A stretch of 64,000 bases of DNA, taken from positions 1 through 64,000 of the forward strand of contig JAFLBB010000016.1 in the NCBI GenBank assembly GCA_017304135.1. The letters run 5' to 3'. The translations under genes were made by a program, and so were the position numbers. This DNA is from Acidobacteriota bacterium (GTDB lineage: Bacteria; Acidobacteriota; Terriglobia; Bryobacterales; Bryobacteraceae). This document shows, piece after piece, positions 33,933-42,680 of this stretch; position 1 is the first letter of the stretch, and each line of letters opens with the position of its first letter. The notes below the pieces were generated by a model. That model had not been told where the DNA came from and searched no databases. It saw only the letters and a list, made by a program, of their open reading frames with translations.

Positions 33933-35453
33933 ATGAGAGCAAGCAGTCGGGAGAGTGGTCAGTGGCTGGCTGTGGCCCTTCGTGTCGCGAGCGACATGGC
34001 GGTGGTGCAGGCAGCGATGCTGTGCTCGGTGGCGAGCGCCGCGCTGCTGTTGACTGAGAGCGACAGTCCACATCTACTACAGAGACTTACTGGTTTGCGC
34101 CAGGATTACCTGACGGTATTTTTGCCGCTCGCGGCATTGTTTCCGGTTCTGTACGCCGCGGCTGGGCTGTACACAACGCAGCGCCACCTGCACTTGCGCG
34201 AGAAAGTGAAGAGGTCAGCGCTGGCAGCGGCGGCGGGGGCGGCGGGCCTGTGGGCGATCACAGTGGGAGCGAGAGGCATGGATGGACGCACGAGCTTTCA
34301 GCTCGGGCTCTTCAGCGTCCTGGTGATCATGGGCACGCCGGCCATCCGCTGGTTGAAGCACATCCTGTTCACCTCGGAGGATGCCACGCGGTATTCCACA
34401 GCCGAGCTGGACAAGGGGCCTGTTCTGGTGTTGGGCGGCGCGGGTTACATCGGTTCGATTCTGGTCCGAAAGCTGCTGGAGCGAGGCTATTCGGTGAGGG
34501 TGTTGGACAGCCTGGTGTATGGCATTTCTCCGATCGATGAGCTGCTGGTGCATCCGCGGCTGGAGTTCACCAAGGGTGATTGCCGGTGCATGCGGGATGT
34601 CGTGCGAGCGCTGGAAGGGGTTGTGTCCGTGGTCGACCTGGCGGCGATCGTGGGAGATCCAGCCTGTGAGCAGGACCACGCGGTGAGCAGGGAGATCAAC
34701 TACGCGGCGACACGCATGCTGATCGAGTTGTCGAAAGGGGAGCACGTGGCGCGATTCATTTTCGCGTCCAGTTGCAGCGTGTACGGTTCATCGGAGGAGT
34801 GGATGACCGAAGAGGGGACGGTGCGGCCGATCTCGGTGTATGCGGAGACGAAGCTCGACTCCGAGCGTGTGTTGCGCGAAGCGAACGATGAGCGGTTTCA
34901 CCCGACAATCCTGCGGTTTTCGACGATCTTCGGTTTGTCGCCCCGGCCGCGATTCGACCTGGTTGTGAATCTCTTGACGGCGAAGGCGATGCAGGAGCAA
35001 GTGGTGACGATCTTCAACGGGGAGCAATGGCGGCCCTTCCTGCATGTGGCGGACGTGGCCGAGTGCATCGTGCGGACGCTGGAGGCGCCGGTGTCCGCGG
35101 TCGGCGGGCAGGTGTTCAACGTGGGCGACGATGAGATGAACTTCACGCTGAGCCAGGTGGCCGAGATCATCCAGCGGGCGATTCCCGGGACTCGGGTTGA
35201 GTTTCGCGAAAACACCGACCGGCGCAACTACCGGGTTTCGTTCGGCAAGGTCCGGGAGGTGCTGGGCTTTCGCAAGTCGGTGACATTGGAGGCGGGCGTG
35301 CTTGAGATGAAGGACGCCATTGAGCGGGGCCAGATCCTCAACTATCATGCGCCGTTTTACAGCAATGCCCATTTCCTGCAGGTATACGGCAGCCCGACGC
35401 AAGGAGACACGGTGGATTCGCGAGTCATGGCGGCTCTGGCATTGAAGCCGTAG
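33933..35453 (+). CDS. Membrane-anchored NAD-dependent epimerase/dehydratase
   Basis: 506 residues in two parts. Residues 1-150 carry about four hydrophobic helices (VVQAAMLCSVASAALLL, LTVFLPLAALFPVLYAAAG, ALAAAAGAAGLWAITVG) like those in front of CapD-type or PGT enzymes. From about residue 167 comes an extended short-chain dehydrogenase with the Rossmann motif GGAGYIGS, SSCSVYGSS and the catalytic YAETK. Most epimerases of this sort (WcaG/GalE-like) are soluble, so the fusion to a four-helix anchor is unusual. Unlike CapD there is no duplicated CoA-binding domain. It probably modifies a UDP-sugar beside the membrane enzymes encoded nearby. Confidence 0.82.
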   Translation: MRASSRESGQWLAVALRVASDMAVVQAAMLCSVASAALLLTESDSPHLLQRLTGLRQDYLTVFLPLAALFPVLYAAAGLYTTQRHLHLREKVKRSALAAAAGAAGLWAITVGARGMDGRTSFQLGLFSVLVIMGTPAIRWLKHILFTSEDATRYSTAELDKGPVLVLGGAGYIGSILVRKLLERGYSVRVLDSLVYGISPIDELLVHPRLEFTKGDCRCMRDVVRALEGVVSVVDLAAIVGDPACEQDHAVSREINYAATRMLIELSKGEHVARFIFASSCSVYGSSEEWMTEEGTVRPISVYAETKLDSERVLREANDERFHPTILRFSTIFGLSPRPRFDLVVNLLTAKAMQEQVVTIFNGEQWRPFLHVADVAECIVRTLEAPVSAVGGQVFNVGDDEMNFTLSQVAEIIQRAIPGTRVEFRENTDRRNYRVSFGKVREVLGFRKSVTLEAGVLEMKDAIERGQILNYHAPFYSNAHFLQVYGSPTQGDTVDSRVMAALALKP

Positions 35454-35468
35454 AGGCGCGGGGACGGG

Positions 35469-37268
35469 ATGAAGACGTTTCGGCGAGCGATGTGGCGGAT
35501 GGGCGAGTGGCTGGAGCATCTGATTCTGCCGGGCTTTCTGCCGGCAGAGTACGTGTACGCGGAGTACGTGGCGAGTCTCGGGGGAGGGGCTCGGCGGTGG
35601 CTTGAGGCGGGTTGCGGGCGTTCCGTGCTGCCGGGTTGGATGAGGGGTGTGGGAGCGCTGGGGTGCGATGGCGCACGTATGGTGGTTGGGCTGGATGCGA
35701 GTGAGGAGAGCCTTCGAGAGAACCGGCAGGTGACAGCGCGCGTGGCAGGCAGTGTGGAGGCGTTGCCGTTCCGTGCGGGGTGGTTTGACCTGGTGACGGC
35801 CCGCTTTGTGATGGAGCATGTGGAGGATCCGAATCGGGCGCTGGCTGAAGTGGAGCGGGTCCTGGCTCCGGGAGGGGTGTTTCTGGCACACACTCCAAAC
35901 CGGAGGAACTACATGGTTCGCCTGGCGTACCGGGTGCCGCAGAGATGGAAGAACTGGATCATCGCCAGATTGGAAGGACGGGCGAGCGAGGATGTGTTCC
36001 CGGTTTGCTACCGGTTCAACACGCGGCGGCAGGTGGAGAGCGCGGCCGCGGCTCATGGGTTGGAGGTGGAGGAGATGCGGTTCCACGATGGGGCGGTGGA
36101 GACCCTGGCGCTTGGTCCGCTGGCGATTTTTGAGCTGCTCCTCATGAGGATGACGTGTTGGATGGGGTTGGAGGAGTGGCGGAGCACGATGGTTGTCCAA
36201 TTGCGAAAGCCGCAACTGGGGGAGGAGGGGGAGCGGTCTCCGGCGGAGCAACTGAACCAACCGCGGATTTCCGTCGTGATTCCGGCGCTGAATGAAGGGG
36301 CTGTGATCGGGGCGTGTCTGGAATCGCTCGCGGCACAGAGCATGCCGCGCGAACAGTTCGAAGTGATCGTGGTCGACAATGGCTCGACCGACGACACAGA
36401 GGACGTGGCGAGGAGCTATCAGGGCAGGCTCACACTGAGTGTGTTGCGGAAGGTGGGAGCGGCGGTGGGGGCGGTGAGAAACCGGGGGGCAGCGGTGGCG
36501 AGGGGCAAGCACCTGGCGTTTCTCGATGCGGACTGTGTGGCCGAGCGCGAGTGGGTGAGAAAAGCGTGCCAGGCGCTTGATCGAGAGCCGAACTCGGTGT
36601 TGGGTGCGTTCTACCGTGTGCCTGAAGCCAGTTCGTGGGCGGCACGCGTCTGGTATGGGGATCAACACTGGCTGCGGAACGGGACGGTCTCCTACATTCC
36701 GGGTTCGGACCTGCTGATCCGGCGGAGCGCCTTCCAGGCGCTGGGGGGCTTTGATGAAAGCATTTCGACCAGCGAAGACTGCGAGTTCTGCCATCGCGCG
36801 GGCCAAGCGGGGATGCGGATCGTGGCGGAGCCGGGACTCAGCGTCGTGCACCTGGGTTGCCCGCGAACCCTGCGTGATTTCTTCTGGAAGCAGCTTTGGC
36901 AGGGCGGCGACGTGCCGACCGTATGGAAGCGGGATGTCCGGCGCGGACCTGGGCTGAGAACCGTGATGTTCTCCGGGTGGATCGTGCTTGCGATGATGCT
37001 GGCGTTGGCGGGCCTGCCGGCGTGGGTGATCAGCAGCGATGCCCGGGTTTTCCTCGCCGGGGCTACCGCCGTGCTCGTTCCTTGTGTTGTGTTGGCCGCA
37101 CGGGCGAGCTTCCGGCGCCGAAAGCCGCGCCTGCTGCCGCCGCTTGTGCCGCTCTATTTCCTTTACGGATTGGCGCGCGGACTGACACTGCTGGGGATTC
37201 GATGCCCGCGGGGTTCCACGCGACTGGATGCCGGCGCGGCTGCCCGCGCGGCTCGTCCCGGAGGCTAG
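35469..37268 (+). CDS. Fusion protein: SAM methyltransferase plus family 2 glycosyltransferase
   Basis: 599 residues. Residues 1 to ~255 are a class I methyltransferase (type 11) with WLEAGCGRSVLP, VVGLDASEESL, VEALPFRAGWFDLVTARFVMEH and a type-11 tail. From ~268 a GT2 domain starts (SVVIPALNEGAVIGACLES, VIVVDNGSTDDTEDVA, LAFLDADCVAEREW, GGFDESISTSEDCEFCHR), ending in two membrane helices and a terminal cytoplasmic segment. A single uninterrupted frame, starting 16 bases after the epimerase gene, supports a true fusion. It could add and methylate a sugar in one step. An even longer open frame on the other strand (34788-37400) is composition-driven and not a gene. Confidence 0.87.
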   Translation: MKTFRRAMWRMGEWLEHLILPGFLPAEYVYAEYVASLGGGARRWLEAGCGRSVLPGWMRGVGALGCDGARMVVGLDASEESLRENRQVTARVAGSVEALPFRAGWFDLVTARFVMEHVEDPNRALAEVERVLAPGGVFLAHTPNRRNYMVRLAYRVPQRWKNWIIARLEGRASEDVFPVCYRFNTRRQVESAAAAHGLEVEEMRFHDGAVETLALGPLAIFELLLMRMTCWMGLEEWRSTMVVQLRKPQLGEEGERSPAEQLNQPRISVVIPALNEGAVIGACLESLAAQSMPREQFEVIVVDNGSTDDTEDVARSYQGRLTLSVLRKVGAAVGAVRNRGAAVARGKHLAFLDADCVAEREWVRKACQALDREPNSVLGAFYRVPEASSWAARVWYGDQHWLRNGTVSYIPGSDLLIRRSAFQALGGFDESISTSEDCEFCHRAGQAGMRIVAEPGLSVVHLGCPRTLRDFFWKQLWQGGDVPTVWKRDVRRGPGLRTVMFSGWIVLAMMLALAGLPAWVISSDARVFLAGATAVLVPCVVLAARASFRRRKPRLLPPLVPLYFLYGLARGLTLLGIRCPRGSTRLDAGAAARAARPGG

Positions 37269-37291
37269 CTCCGGGTTAGGTTGCAACGACT

Positions 37292-38887
37292 TTGGCGACC
37301 ACGATGATGCCCGAGAGACCCACTGCTCTGAGTGCAGGGTGTGCCACGGCCGGCGTGGAGACGCGGACAGTGCCGGCAGAGCCGGGGGGCATGGGTCCAA
37401 CGCAGGAGTTGCAGGCCTTGTTCCAGCAGTCGTTTCACTATCTTCTGGGGATGGCAGCGACGGCGGGTTTGGGCTTTATATCACTTCCGATCTTCACGCG
37501 CGTTTTCACGGTGAGCGACTACGGCACGATCGACCTTGTGCAGAGGATCGGGTTGTTCGCGGTTTCGCTCTCCAAGGGCGGGTTGCAGCATGCGGCGTTG
37601 CGATTCCACGATGGCGTTCTATTCCGCGCGTCGCCGGAGATGGAGAGGAGACACTATTCAACCTTTCTGCTCTCGGCGGCGGCCATCTCGGCGGGCGTGG
37701 CGCTCGTCTACAGCCTTGTCACGCTGATGGGATCGGGCCGGTGGTTCGGTGTGGAGTTGACGTCGCTATTGCTGCTCGGCGGCCTACTGGTCGGTATCCG
37801 GCCGGTTCAGTCGATTCTGACGAGCTTTCTGCGCGCGGAGGAGCGGACGCTGGAGTTCGTCGGTGTGCTGCTGAGCAACAAAGCGGCCACCATCCTGGCC
37901 GCCTGCGCCCTGCTGCTGCTGTTTGGGGCGCATCCCGCGGCGTACTTTGCCGGGGCGGCGATTGCCGAGGGCGTTGTGGCCGGCGTGCTGCTGCACAGGG
38001 TCACCCGCCGGTCACTCGTTCACTGGGACAGCCACGACACCGATTTGATGCGTGCGGGATTGTTGTTCGGGCTGCCGCTCATCAGCTATGAGATGGCCTT
38101 CGTTGTGCTGAGTTCGGCGGACCGGTTCCTGGTGCGCAGTTTGCTGGATGCGCAATCGTTGGGTTACTACTCGCTGGCTTGCGGGCTCTCGCAGGAGCTC
38201 AACGCGCTGCTGATCGGGCCGCTGCAACTGGCGATTGTGCCGATCTACCTCCGGCTGTGGTCGACGCGCGGGCGGGAAGAGACGGCGGCGTTTCTCAGCG
38301 CGGGGCTGGACGCATACTGGGCGGTGGCGGCCGGCATCTGTTGCCTGGTGGCGCTGTGCGCCCGGCATGCGGTGGTGGTGATCTCCTCGGCGAAGTTCGA
38401 GCCGGCGGCGGCCCTGATACCGCTGCTGGTGTTTGGCATGTTGGTGTTCACGGGACATGTCATCATGTGCGCCGGACTCTTCATTGAGAAGCGCACGGGT
38501 GTGATCGCTCTGATTGTGCTGGGCGGGGCGGCGTTGGATATCGCGTTGAACGTGCTTCTGCTGCCGCGGCTTGGACTTCAGGCGGCGGCGATCTCCTCGG
38601 CCGCGAGCGGTATCGCCTGCACTGGCGGGATGTGGTTTGCCTCGGCGAAGTATCTGCGGCTGCGGCTCAACTTTGAGGCTTTGGCCATGTACGGCGGCGC
38701 GGCCGCGGCGACGTGGTTCGCGCTTCACCGCATCGACGCGGGCAGCGCACTGGTGACGCTGTTGGCGCGAGGCGCTGGGGGAGCCATTCTGTATGGCGGC
38801 CTGCTCTGGATGATGGATCGCCGGGTGCGCAGGGTGTGGGGAGAACTGGCGCGGTGGTGTTCCTGGAGGTTTTCCGATGAGAGGTAG
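37292..38887 (+). CDS. Oligosaccharide flippase (Wzx, MATE/MOP superfamily)
   Basis: About 531 residues, or about 498 if translation starts at the ATG of MGPTQELQALFQ near 37391, where homology-like sequence begins. Twelve or more hydrophobic helices are seen. The family start is clear in FHYLLGMAATAGLGFISLPIFTRVFTVSDYG and DLVQRIGLFAVSLSKGGLQHAALR, and the middle carries FGLPLISYEMAFVVLSSADRFLV. It would flip lipid-linked repeat units across the inner membrane and, with the Wzy-like and Wzz-like proteins, defines this as a Wzx/Wzy-dependent locus. It overlaps the start of the ATP-grasp gene by 11 bases. Confidence 0.87.
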   Translation: MATTMMPERPTALSAGCATAGVETRTVPAEPGGMGPTQELQALFQQSFHYLLGMAATAGLGFISLPIFTRVFTVSDYGTIDLVQRIGLFAVSLSKGGLQHAALRFHDGVLFRASPEMERRHYSTFLLSAAAISAGVALVYSLVTLMGSGRWFGVELTSLLLLGGLLVGIRPVQSILTSFLRAEERTLEFVGVLLSNKAATILAACALLLLFGAHPAAYFAGAAIAEGVVAGVLLHRVTRRSLVHWDSHDTDLMRAGLLFGLPLISYEMAFVVLSSADRFLVRSLLDAQSLGYYSLACGLSQELNALLIGPLQLAIVPIYLRLWSTRGREETAAFLSAGLDAYWAVAAGICCLVALCARHAVVVISSAKFEPAAALIPLLVFGMLVFTGHVIMCAGLFIEKRTGVIALIVLGGAALDIALNVLLLPRLGLQAAAISSAASGIACTGGMWFASAKYLRLRLNFEALAMYGGAAAATWFALHRIDAGSALVTLLARGAGGAILYGGLLWMMDRRVRRVWGELARWCSWRFSDER

Positions 38888-40226
38888 CCCGGCAGGGGAG
38901 CGCGATCGCAGCACCCTCGGCGCGGCGTTGAGGGGGCGGCCGGCGGCTCCGCGAACGAGGTGTTCCTACGCCGTTCCCGCTATCGTCTGTGATGCGGAGA
39001 AGCTGTCGCAAATCGCGATCATTCAGGAATTGGGGCGCCTTCGTATTCCCGTGATGGCGCTATCACCGGACCCGCATGCCGCGGGGTTGGCGTCGAAGTT
39101 TGCTACGCAAGCGCTGACCCTGCCGCTGATGTCGCATGAGGAGGAGCATGTTGGAGTCCTCCTAGAAAAGGCGCCGCGCGGGGTCATCTTCCCCTCCAAC
39201 GACGCGAATGTGCAGAACCTGGCCCGCCACGCGGAGATTCTGGCGGAGGCAGGATTCCATTTCTATGCCCCCTCGAGCGCCGCCCTCGACGGGCTGATCA
39301 ACAAGGACAGCTTGTGCGCGACTTGCGCGGAGTGTGGCGTGAGGACGCCCAGGAGCACGCTGGTGCGCACAGAGGACGACCTGGCGCACGCGGCCGAGCG
39401 CTTCGCGTATCCTCTCTTGCTGAAGCCGACCAATCTTGCGGGAGGCGTGTACCGGTTGGTGCCGGAACGGTCCAAATTGAGGGAGCAGTACCAAGAGTTG
39501 CGGTCACTGCTGTTGACCGCGCCGTACCGCCACCGCAAGGCGGGGATTATGGTGCAGGAGTGGATTCCACAGGAAAGCGCAGAGCTTTGGAACATAACAG
39601 GATGCGTGGCCGATGGGGAGATTACGTGCGCGGCGATGGGCAGGCGGTTGCGTACCGAGCGCAGGCGCGACGGCACCACCGGCAGCGCCCTACTGCACGG
39701 CGTGAGCGCGTACGATGAGGAGATCTACGGCCTGACGCAGAAGCTGCTGCGGCATGTGCGATACCGGGGGCTGGTTGAGTGCGAATGGTCGAAGAGCATC
39801 GCCGATGGCGGAGGCACAGTTCTCTACGACGTGAATCCGAGGCCGAGCGGCAACATCCGCTGGGCACTGGGCAGCGGGGCGCCGTTGGTGGAGCACTACT
39901 ACCGGCTGGCGCTCGGGCTGGAACCGAGCAGGGGGCCCGTGATGCAGGAAGGGATCGAGTACTTCAAAGTCATCTGGGCACAGACGGATATCGGTGGTGC
40001 GCTGGAGAACCCGGCGTATTCCCCTCTGGACGTCGTTCGGGTGGGCTTGCAGAACGTCCGGGCGATGTTGCCCTTCAGCCGGGCGGTGGTGGATGTATGG
40101 GACACGCGAGATGCGGGACCCACGTGGAGTATCGTCAGGCAGCAGTCCGGGCGATTGCTGCGTGGGGCGTTGCGCAAGCTGAGGCCGCACAGGCGATGGG
40201 ACCCGGCGCAGGCCGGGAGAGCGTAG
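38877..40226 (+). CDS. ATP-grasp domain protein, carbamoyl-phosphate-synthetase-like ligase
   Basis: 449 residues. After an N-terminal Rossmann-like region (IVCDAEKLSQIAIIQELGRLRIPVMALS) comes the ATP-grasp fold: FPSNDANVQNLARH, INKDSLCATCAECGVRTPRS, YPLLLKPTNLAGGVYRLVPE, MVQEWIPQES and the metal site LVECEWSKSIADGGGTVLYDVNPRPSGN. Such enzymes join a carboxylate to an amine or thiol at the expense of ATP. In a polysaccharide locus, attachment of an amino acid or other acid to an amino sugar is plausible, but this is inference. It is the first of a tight group (ATP-grasp, deacetylase-like, aminotransferase, deacetylase) in which the genes touch or overlap. Confidence 0.82.
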   Translation: MRGSPAGERDRSTLGAALRGRPAAPRTRCSYAVPAIVCDAEKLSQIAIIQELGRLRIPVMALSPDPHAAGLASKFATQALTLPLMSHEEEHVGVLLEKAPRGVIFPSNDANVQNLARHAEILAEAGFHFYAPSSAALDGLINKDSLCATCAECGVRTPRSTLVRTEDDLAHAAERFAYPLLLKPTNLAGGVYRLVPERSKLREQYQELRSLLLTAPYRHRKAGIMVQEWIPQESAELWNITGCVADGEITCAAMGRRLRTERRRDGTTGSALLHGVSAYDEEIYGLTQKLLRHVRYRGLVECEWSKSIADGGGTVLYDVNPRPSGNIRWALGSGAPLVEHYYRLALGLEPSRGPVMQEGIEYFKVIWAQTDIGGALENPAYSPLDVVRVGLQNVRAMLPFSRAVVDVWDTRDAGPTWSIVRQQSGRLLRGALRKLRPHRRWDPAQAGRA

Positions 40227-40230
40227 CGGG

Positions 40231-41496
40231 ATGTTTCTTCTACCGTATCCGGCAGGAAAGCGGTTTGCGTTCACGATTGTGGATGACACGGATGGCGCGA
40301 CGCTTGAGAATGTCGGGCCAGTGTATGAATGCCTGCGCGAGTTAGGCTTCCGGACGACGAAGACGGTGTGGATTGAGCCGCCGCGAGTTGGAGAGGCGTC
40401 CTCCGGCTCGCTGGGCGACACACTGCAGCGCCGGGACTATAGCGAGTTCGTGGAGTCGCTGCACGAGTGGGGATTCGAGATCGCCCTACACAATGTCACG
40501 GGTGACAGCAACCGGCGCGAACAGGTTCTGGGGGGACTCGAGGCATTCCGCGCGCAGTTTGGACGCTACCCGAGGATGAACATCCAGCATGAGAAGAACA
40601 GGGAGAACCTGTACTTCGACTTCGCCCAGGATAGCGGCCGACTTCGCGCGGAGTTCTCGACCCGGGCCGCACGGTGGATTCAGAGAGCGGTGGACCGCAC
40701 CAACGGCCGCACCGTGGAGAGAGCGAAGCCTCACCCCTGTTGCGGGGAGGATCCTGACTCACCGTACTTCTGGGGCGACCTGTGCCGGTCACGGATTCAA
40801 TACGTGAGGACGAACGTGTTCCTGTGCGAGCTCGACACGATCCGGACGAGCCCTCACATTCCCTTTCACCATGACGACACGCCGTGGGTGAACTACTGGT
40901 TCGATTGTTCGAACGGCGCCGACCGCGAGCGGTTCACGGAACTGCTGAGGGAGAGGCAGGTAAGAAGGCTGATTGACGGCTGTGGGTGCGCGCTTGTCTA
41001 CACGCACTTCGGAAAGGGATTCTGCGAGGCTGGGCCGCGGGGGTTCCAGTTGAATCCCCACGTGCGGCGGCGCCTGGAGCGGATCGCATCGCGGCGGGAC
41101 GGGTGGTTTGCACCAGCAAGTGAGGTTCTGGACCGCTTGCTCGCATTTCACAAGGTCCTGTTGGGCGGCTTTCCGGGCGGCATGCTGGTTGAGAATGGGA
41201 ATCCCTATCCGCTGAGGTCAGTCACGATCTGGGATGCGCCGCGCCGCAGGTACTGGCTGGTGGGTGGCAGCGAGATCGAGGCGGATGAGGAAGGCAGAAT
41301 CGTACTCCCCACTCTTTCCGCCGGAAGCCGGATGGCGCTCGTCGGCAGGGACGTGTGCAGGCAAGCGAGCCGCTGGAATGAGGACTCACCGCCGGGTTGG
41401 CGGAAGGACATCGGAATGCTGGCGAATAAGGCCTTTGAGCGCCTGTACGCGAAGCTGTGTCACCGGCGCGCGTGGCGAGTACGGGAGGAGAGCTGA
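40231..41496 (+). CDS. Polysaccharide deacetylase-like protein of unknown specificity
   Basis: 421 residues with no signal peptide. The N-terminal part has a NodB-like first strand (RFAFTIVDDTDGATLENV) and LHEWGFEIALHNVTGDS, resembling a CE4/TIM-barrel start, and later HIPFHHDDTPWVNYW and ALVYTHFGKGF. However, the classical HxxxH motif 2 is not obvious, so catalysis may differ. The C-terminal ~80 residues form a separate beta-rich part. I place it as a distant deacetylase relative often seen in exopolysaccharide loci. It lies 4 bases after the ATP-grasp gene, and its stop shares one base with the next start. Confidence 0.6.
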   Translation: MFLLPYPAGKRFAFTIVDDTDGATLENVGPVYECLRELGFRTTKTVWIEPPRVGEASSGSLGDTLQRRDYSEFVESLHEWGFEIALHNVTGDSNRREQVLGGLEAFRAQFGRYPRMNIQHEKNRENLYFDFAQDSGRLRAEFSTRAARWIQRAVDRTNGRTVERAKPHPCCGEDPDSPYFWGDLCRSRIQYVRTNVFLCELDTIRTSPHIPFHHDDTPWVNYWFDCSNGADRERFTELLRERQVRRLIDGCGCALVYTHFGKGFCEAGPRGFQLNPHVRRRLERIASRRDGWFAPASEVLDRLLAFHKVLLGGFPGGMLVENGNPYPLRSVTIWDAPRRRYWLVGGSEIEADEEGRIVLPTLSAGSRMALVGRDVCRQASRWNEDSPPGWRKDIGMLANKAFERLYAKLCHRRAWRVREES

Positions 41497-42680
41497 TGCC
41501 GGCGGGCGCTGGATGGGGGATGCCGAGGAACGAGGTGAAGGAGATCCTGCACGAGTACAGCAGATCTTCCCTGCCCTACACGGTGCTGGTTCCTAGTGCC
41601 CGCTACGGGCTCTATGCACTGGCGAAGCTGCTCCTGCGGCCTGGCGATGTTGTGGCGCTGTCGCCCCTAACGTGCCGCACGGTGGTGCACTCGTTTCTCC
41701 GCGCCGGTGTGCGTCCGTGCTTTCTGGATGTGGAAGCCGAAAGCGGCAATCTGGATGTGGAGTGTCTGGCGCTCCGGCGGCTGGAGAGGGTGAGGGCGAT
41801 CGTAACGACGAACCTGTACGGAAATCCGGACCGTACTCCGGAAATCCGGCGTATTGCGCGCGACCGCGGCTGGTTGCTCATCGAGGACTGCGCGCACGTT
41901 TTGCGCACGGGCATCGGCGGCAGGTGGATCGGCACGATGGGCGATGCGGCGGTGTTCAGTTTCCGGAAGTACTTTGGGGTCACGGGCGGTGTGGTGGCGA
42001 CGGCCGATGCACGAATGGGCGAGGAGGTGACCAAGCTGGTTGCCGCGGAGTGCACTCGTCCAGCAGGAATGCGTGACACGGGGAAGAGATTGCAGTACTG
42101 GCTCGAACTTCATGCACCGGAACGCGTGGCACGGGTGGCAGGCCGATGGGGAAGGTGTGTGTCGCGAATTGCCGCGCCGCGAGGGGCAGCGCCTGAAACC
42201 GGGGTCAGCGTGGGAGACGGAGACCCGCGGTTTTTCGCACTGCCAGACAGCGCAAGCATACTCCGCGCGGCAGCATCCCTGCGGACGCTGCCACGGCTCG
42301 TGGAGGAGAGGGCGCGTCAAGCGCAGACCTTGCTGGATAGGTGCGGGCTGCGTGCCGGCGTGAGCAGCGCCGCCGATTGCGCGACCTATTTCGCACTACC
42401 ATTCTTGACGCCGGAACGGGATCAAGGGCTGCGCCGACTTGCCGAGGCCGGCGTGCAGACGAACTATTTGTACCCGCCGCTGCATTCCGTGTTTTCCGAG
42501 GAGGCAGCTGGGATGCCATTGGACGAGGGCCGAGTCGCGCACTGGAGCCGGCACGTGTTACCGGTTCGGTTGGGTTACCGGCCGGAAATGGAATCGAGAC
42601 TCATCGCATGTCTAGAGGGACTAGCTTCCGATCAACCGTCAAGCGAATTGGCGCCCGTACGGGATTGCTCCATCTTCTGA
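41496..42680 (+). CDS. DegT/DnrJ/EryC1/StrS-type aminotransferase, second copy (divergent)
   Basis: 394 residues from ATG 41496 (TGATG overlap with the gene before, after a GGAGGAG site). PLP features are retained: D131/H134 in LLIEDCAHVLRTGIGG and the likely Schiff-base K158 in FSFRKYFGVTGGVVAT. The sequence is clearly more divergent than the copy at 32661. The N-terminal RSSLPYTVLVPSARYGLYALAKLLLRPGD lacks the usual family start, and the C-terminal portion is shorter in motif content. Its substrate may be unlike a normal nucleotide sugar, perhaps linked to the adjacent ATP-grasp and deacetylase-like enzymes. The gene overlaps the next by about 73 bases. Confidence 0.8.
   Translation: MPAGAGWGMPRNEVKEILHEYSRSSLPYTVLVPSARYGLYALAKLLLRPGDVVALSPLTCRTVVHSFLRAGVRPCFLDVEAESGNLDVECLALRRLERVRAIVTTNLYGNPDRTPEIRRIARDRGWLLIEDCAHVLRTGIGGRWIGTMGDAAVFSFRKYFGVTGGVVATADARMGEEVTKLVAAECTRPAGMRDTGKRLQYWLELHAPERVARVAGRWGRCVSRIAAPRGAAPETGVSVGDGDPRFFALPDSASILRAAASLRTLPRLVEERARQAQTLLDRCGLRAGVSSAADCATYFALPFLTPERDQGLRRLAEAGVQTNYLYPPLHSVFSEEAAGMPLDEGRVAHWSRHVLPVRLGYRPEMESRLIACLEGLASDQPSSELAPVRDCSIF

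Noticed and set aside
34788-37400. 870-residue open frame on the minus strand
   Set aside because: It is antisense to the 3' end of the epimerase gene and the whole methyltransferase-glycosyltransferase gene. Its product is rich in His, Arg, Pro and Gln with no domain, as expected from GC-rich codon bias on the opposite strand.
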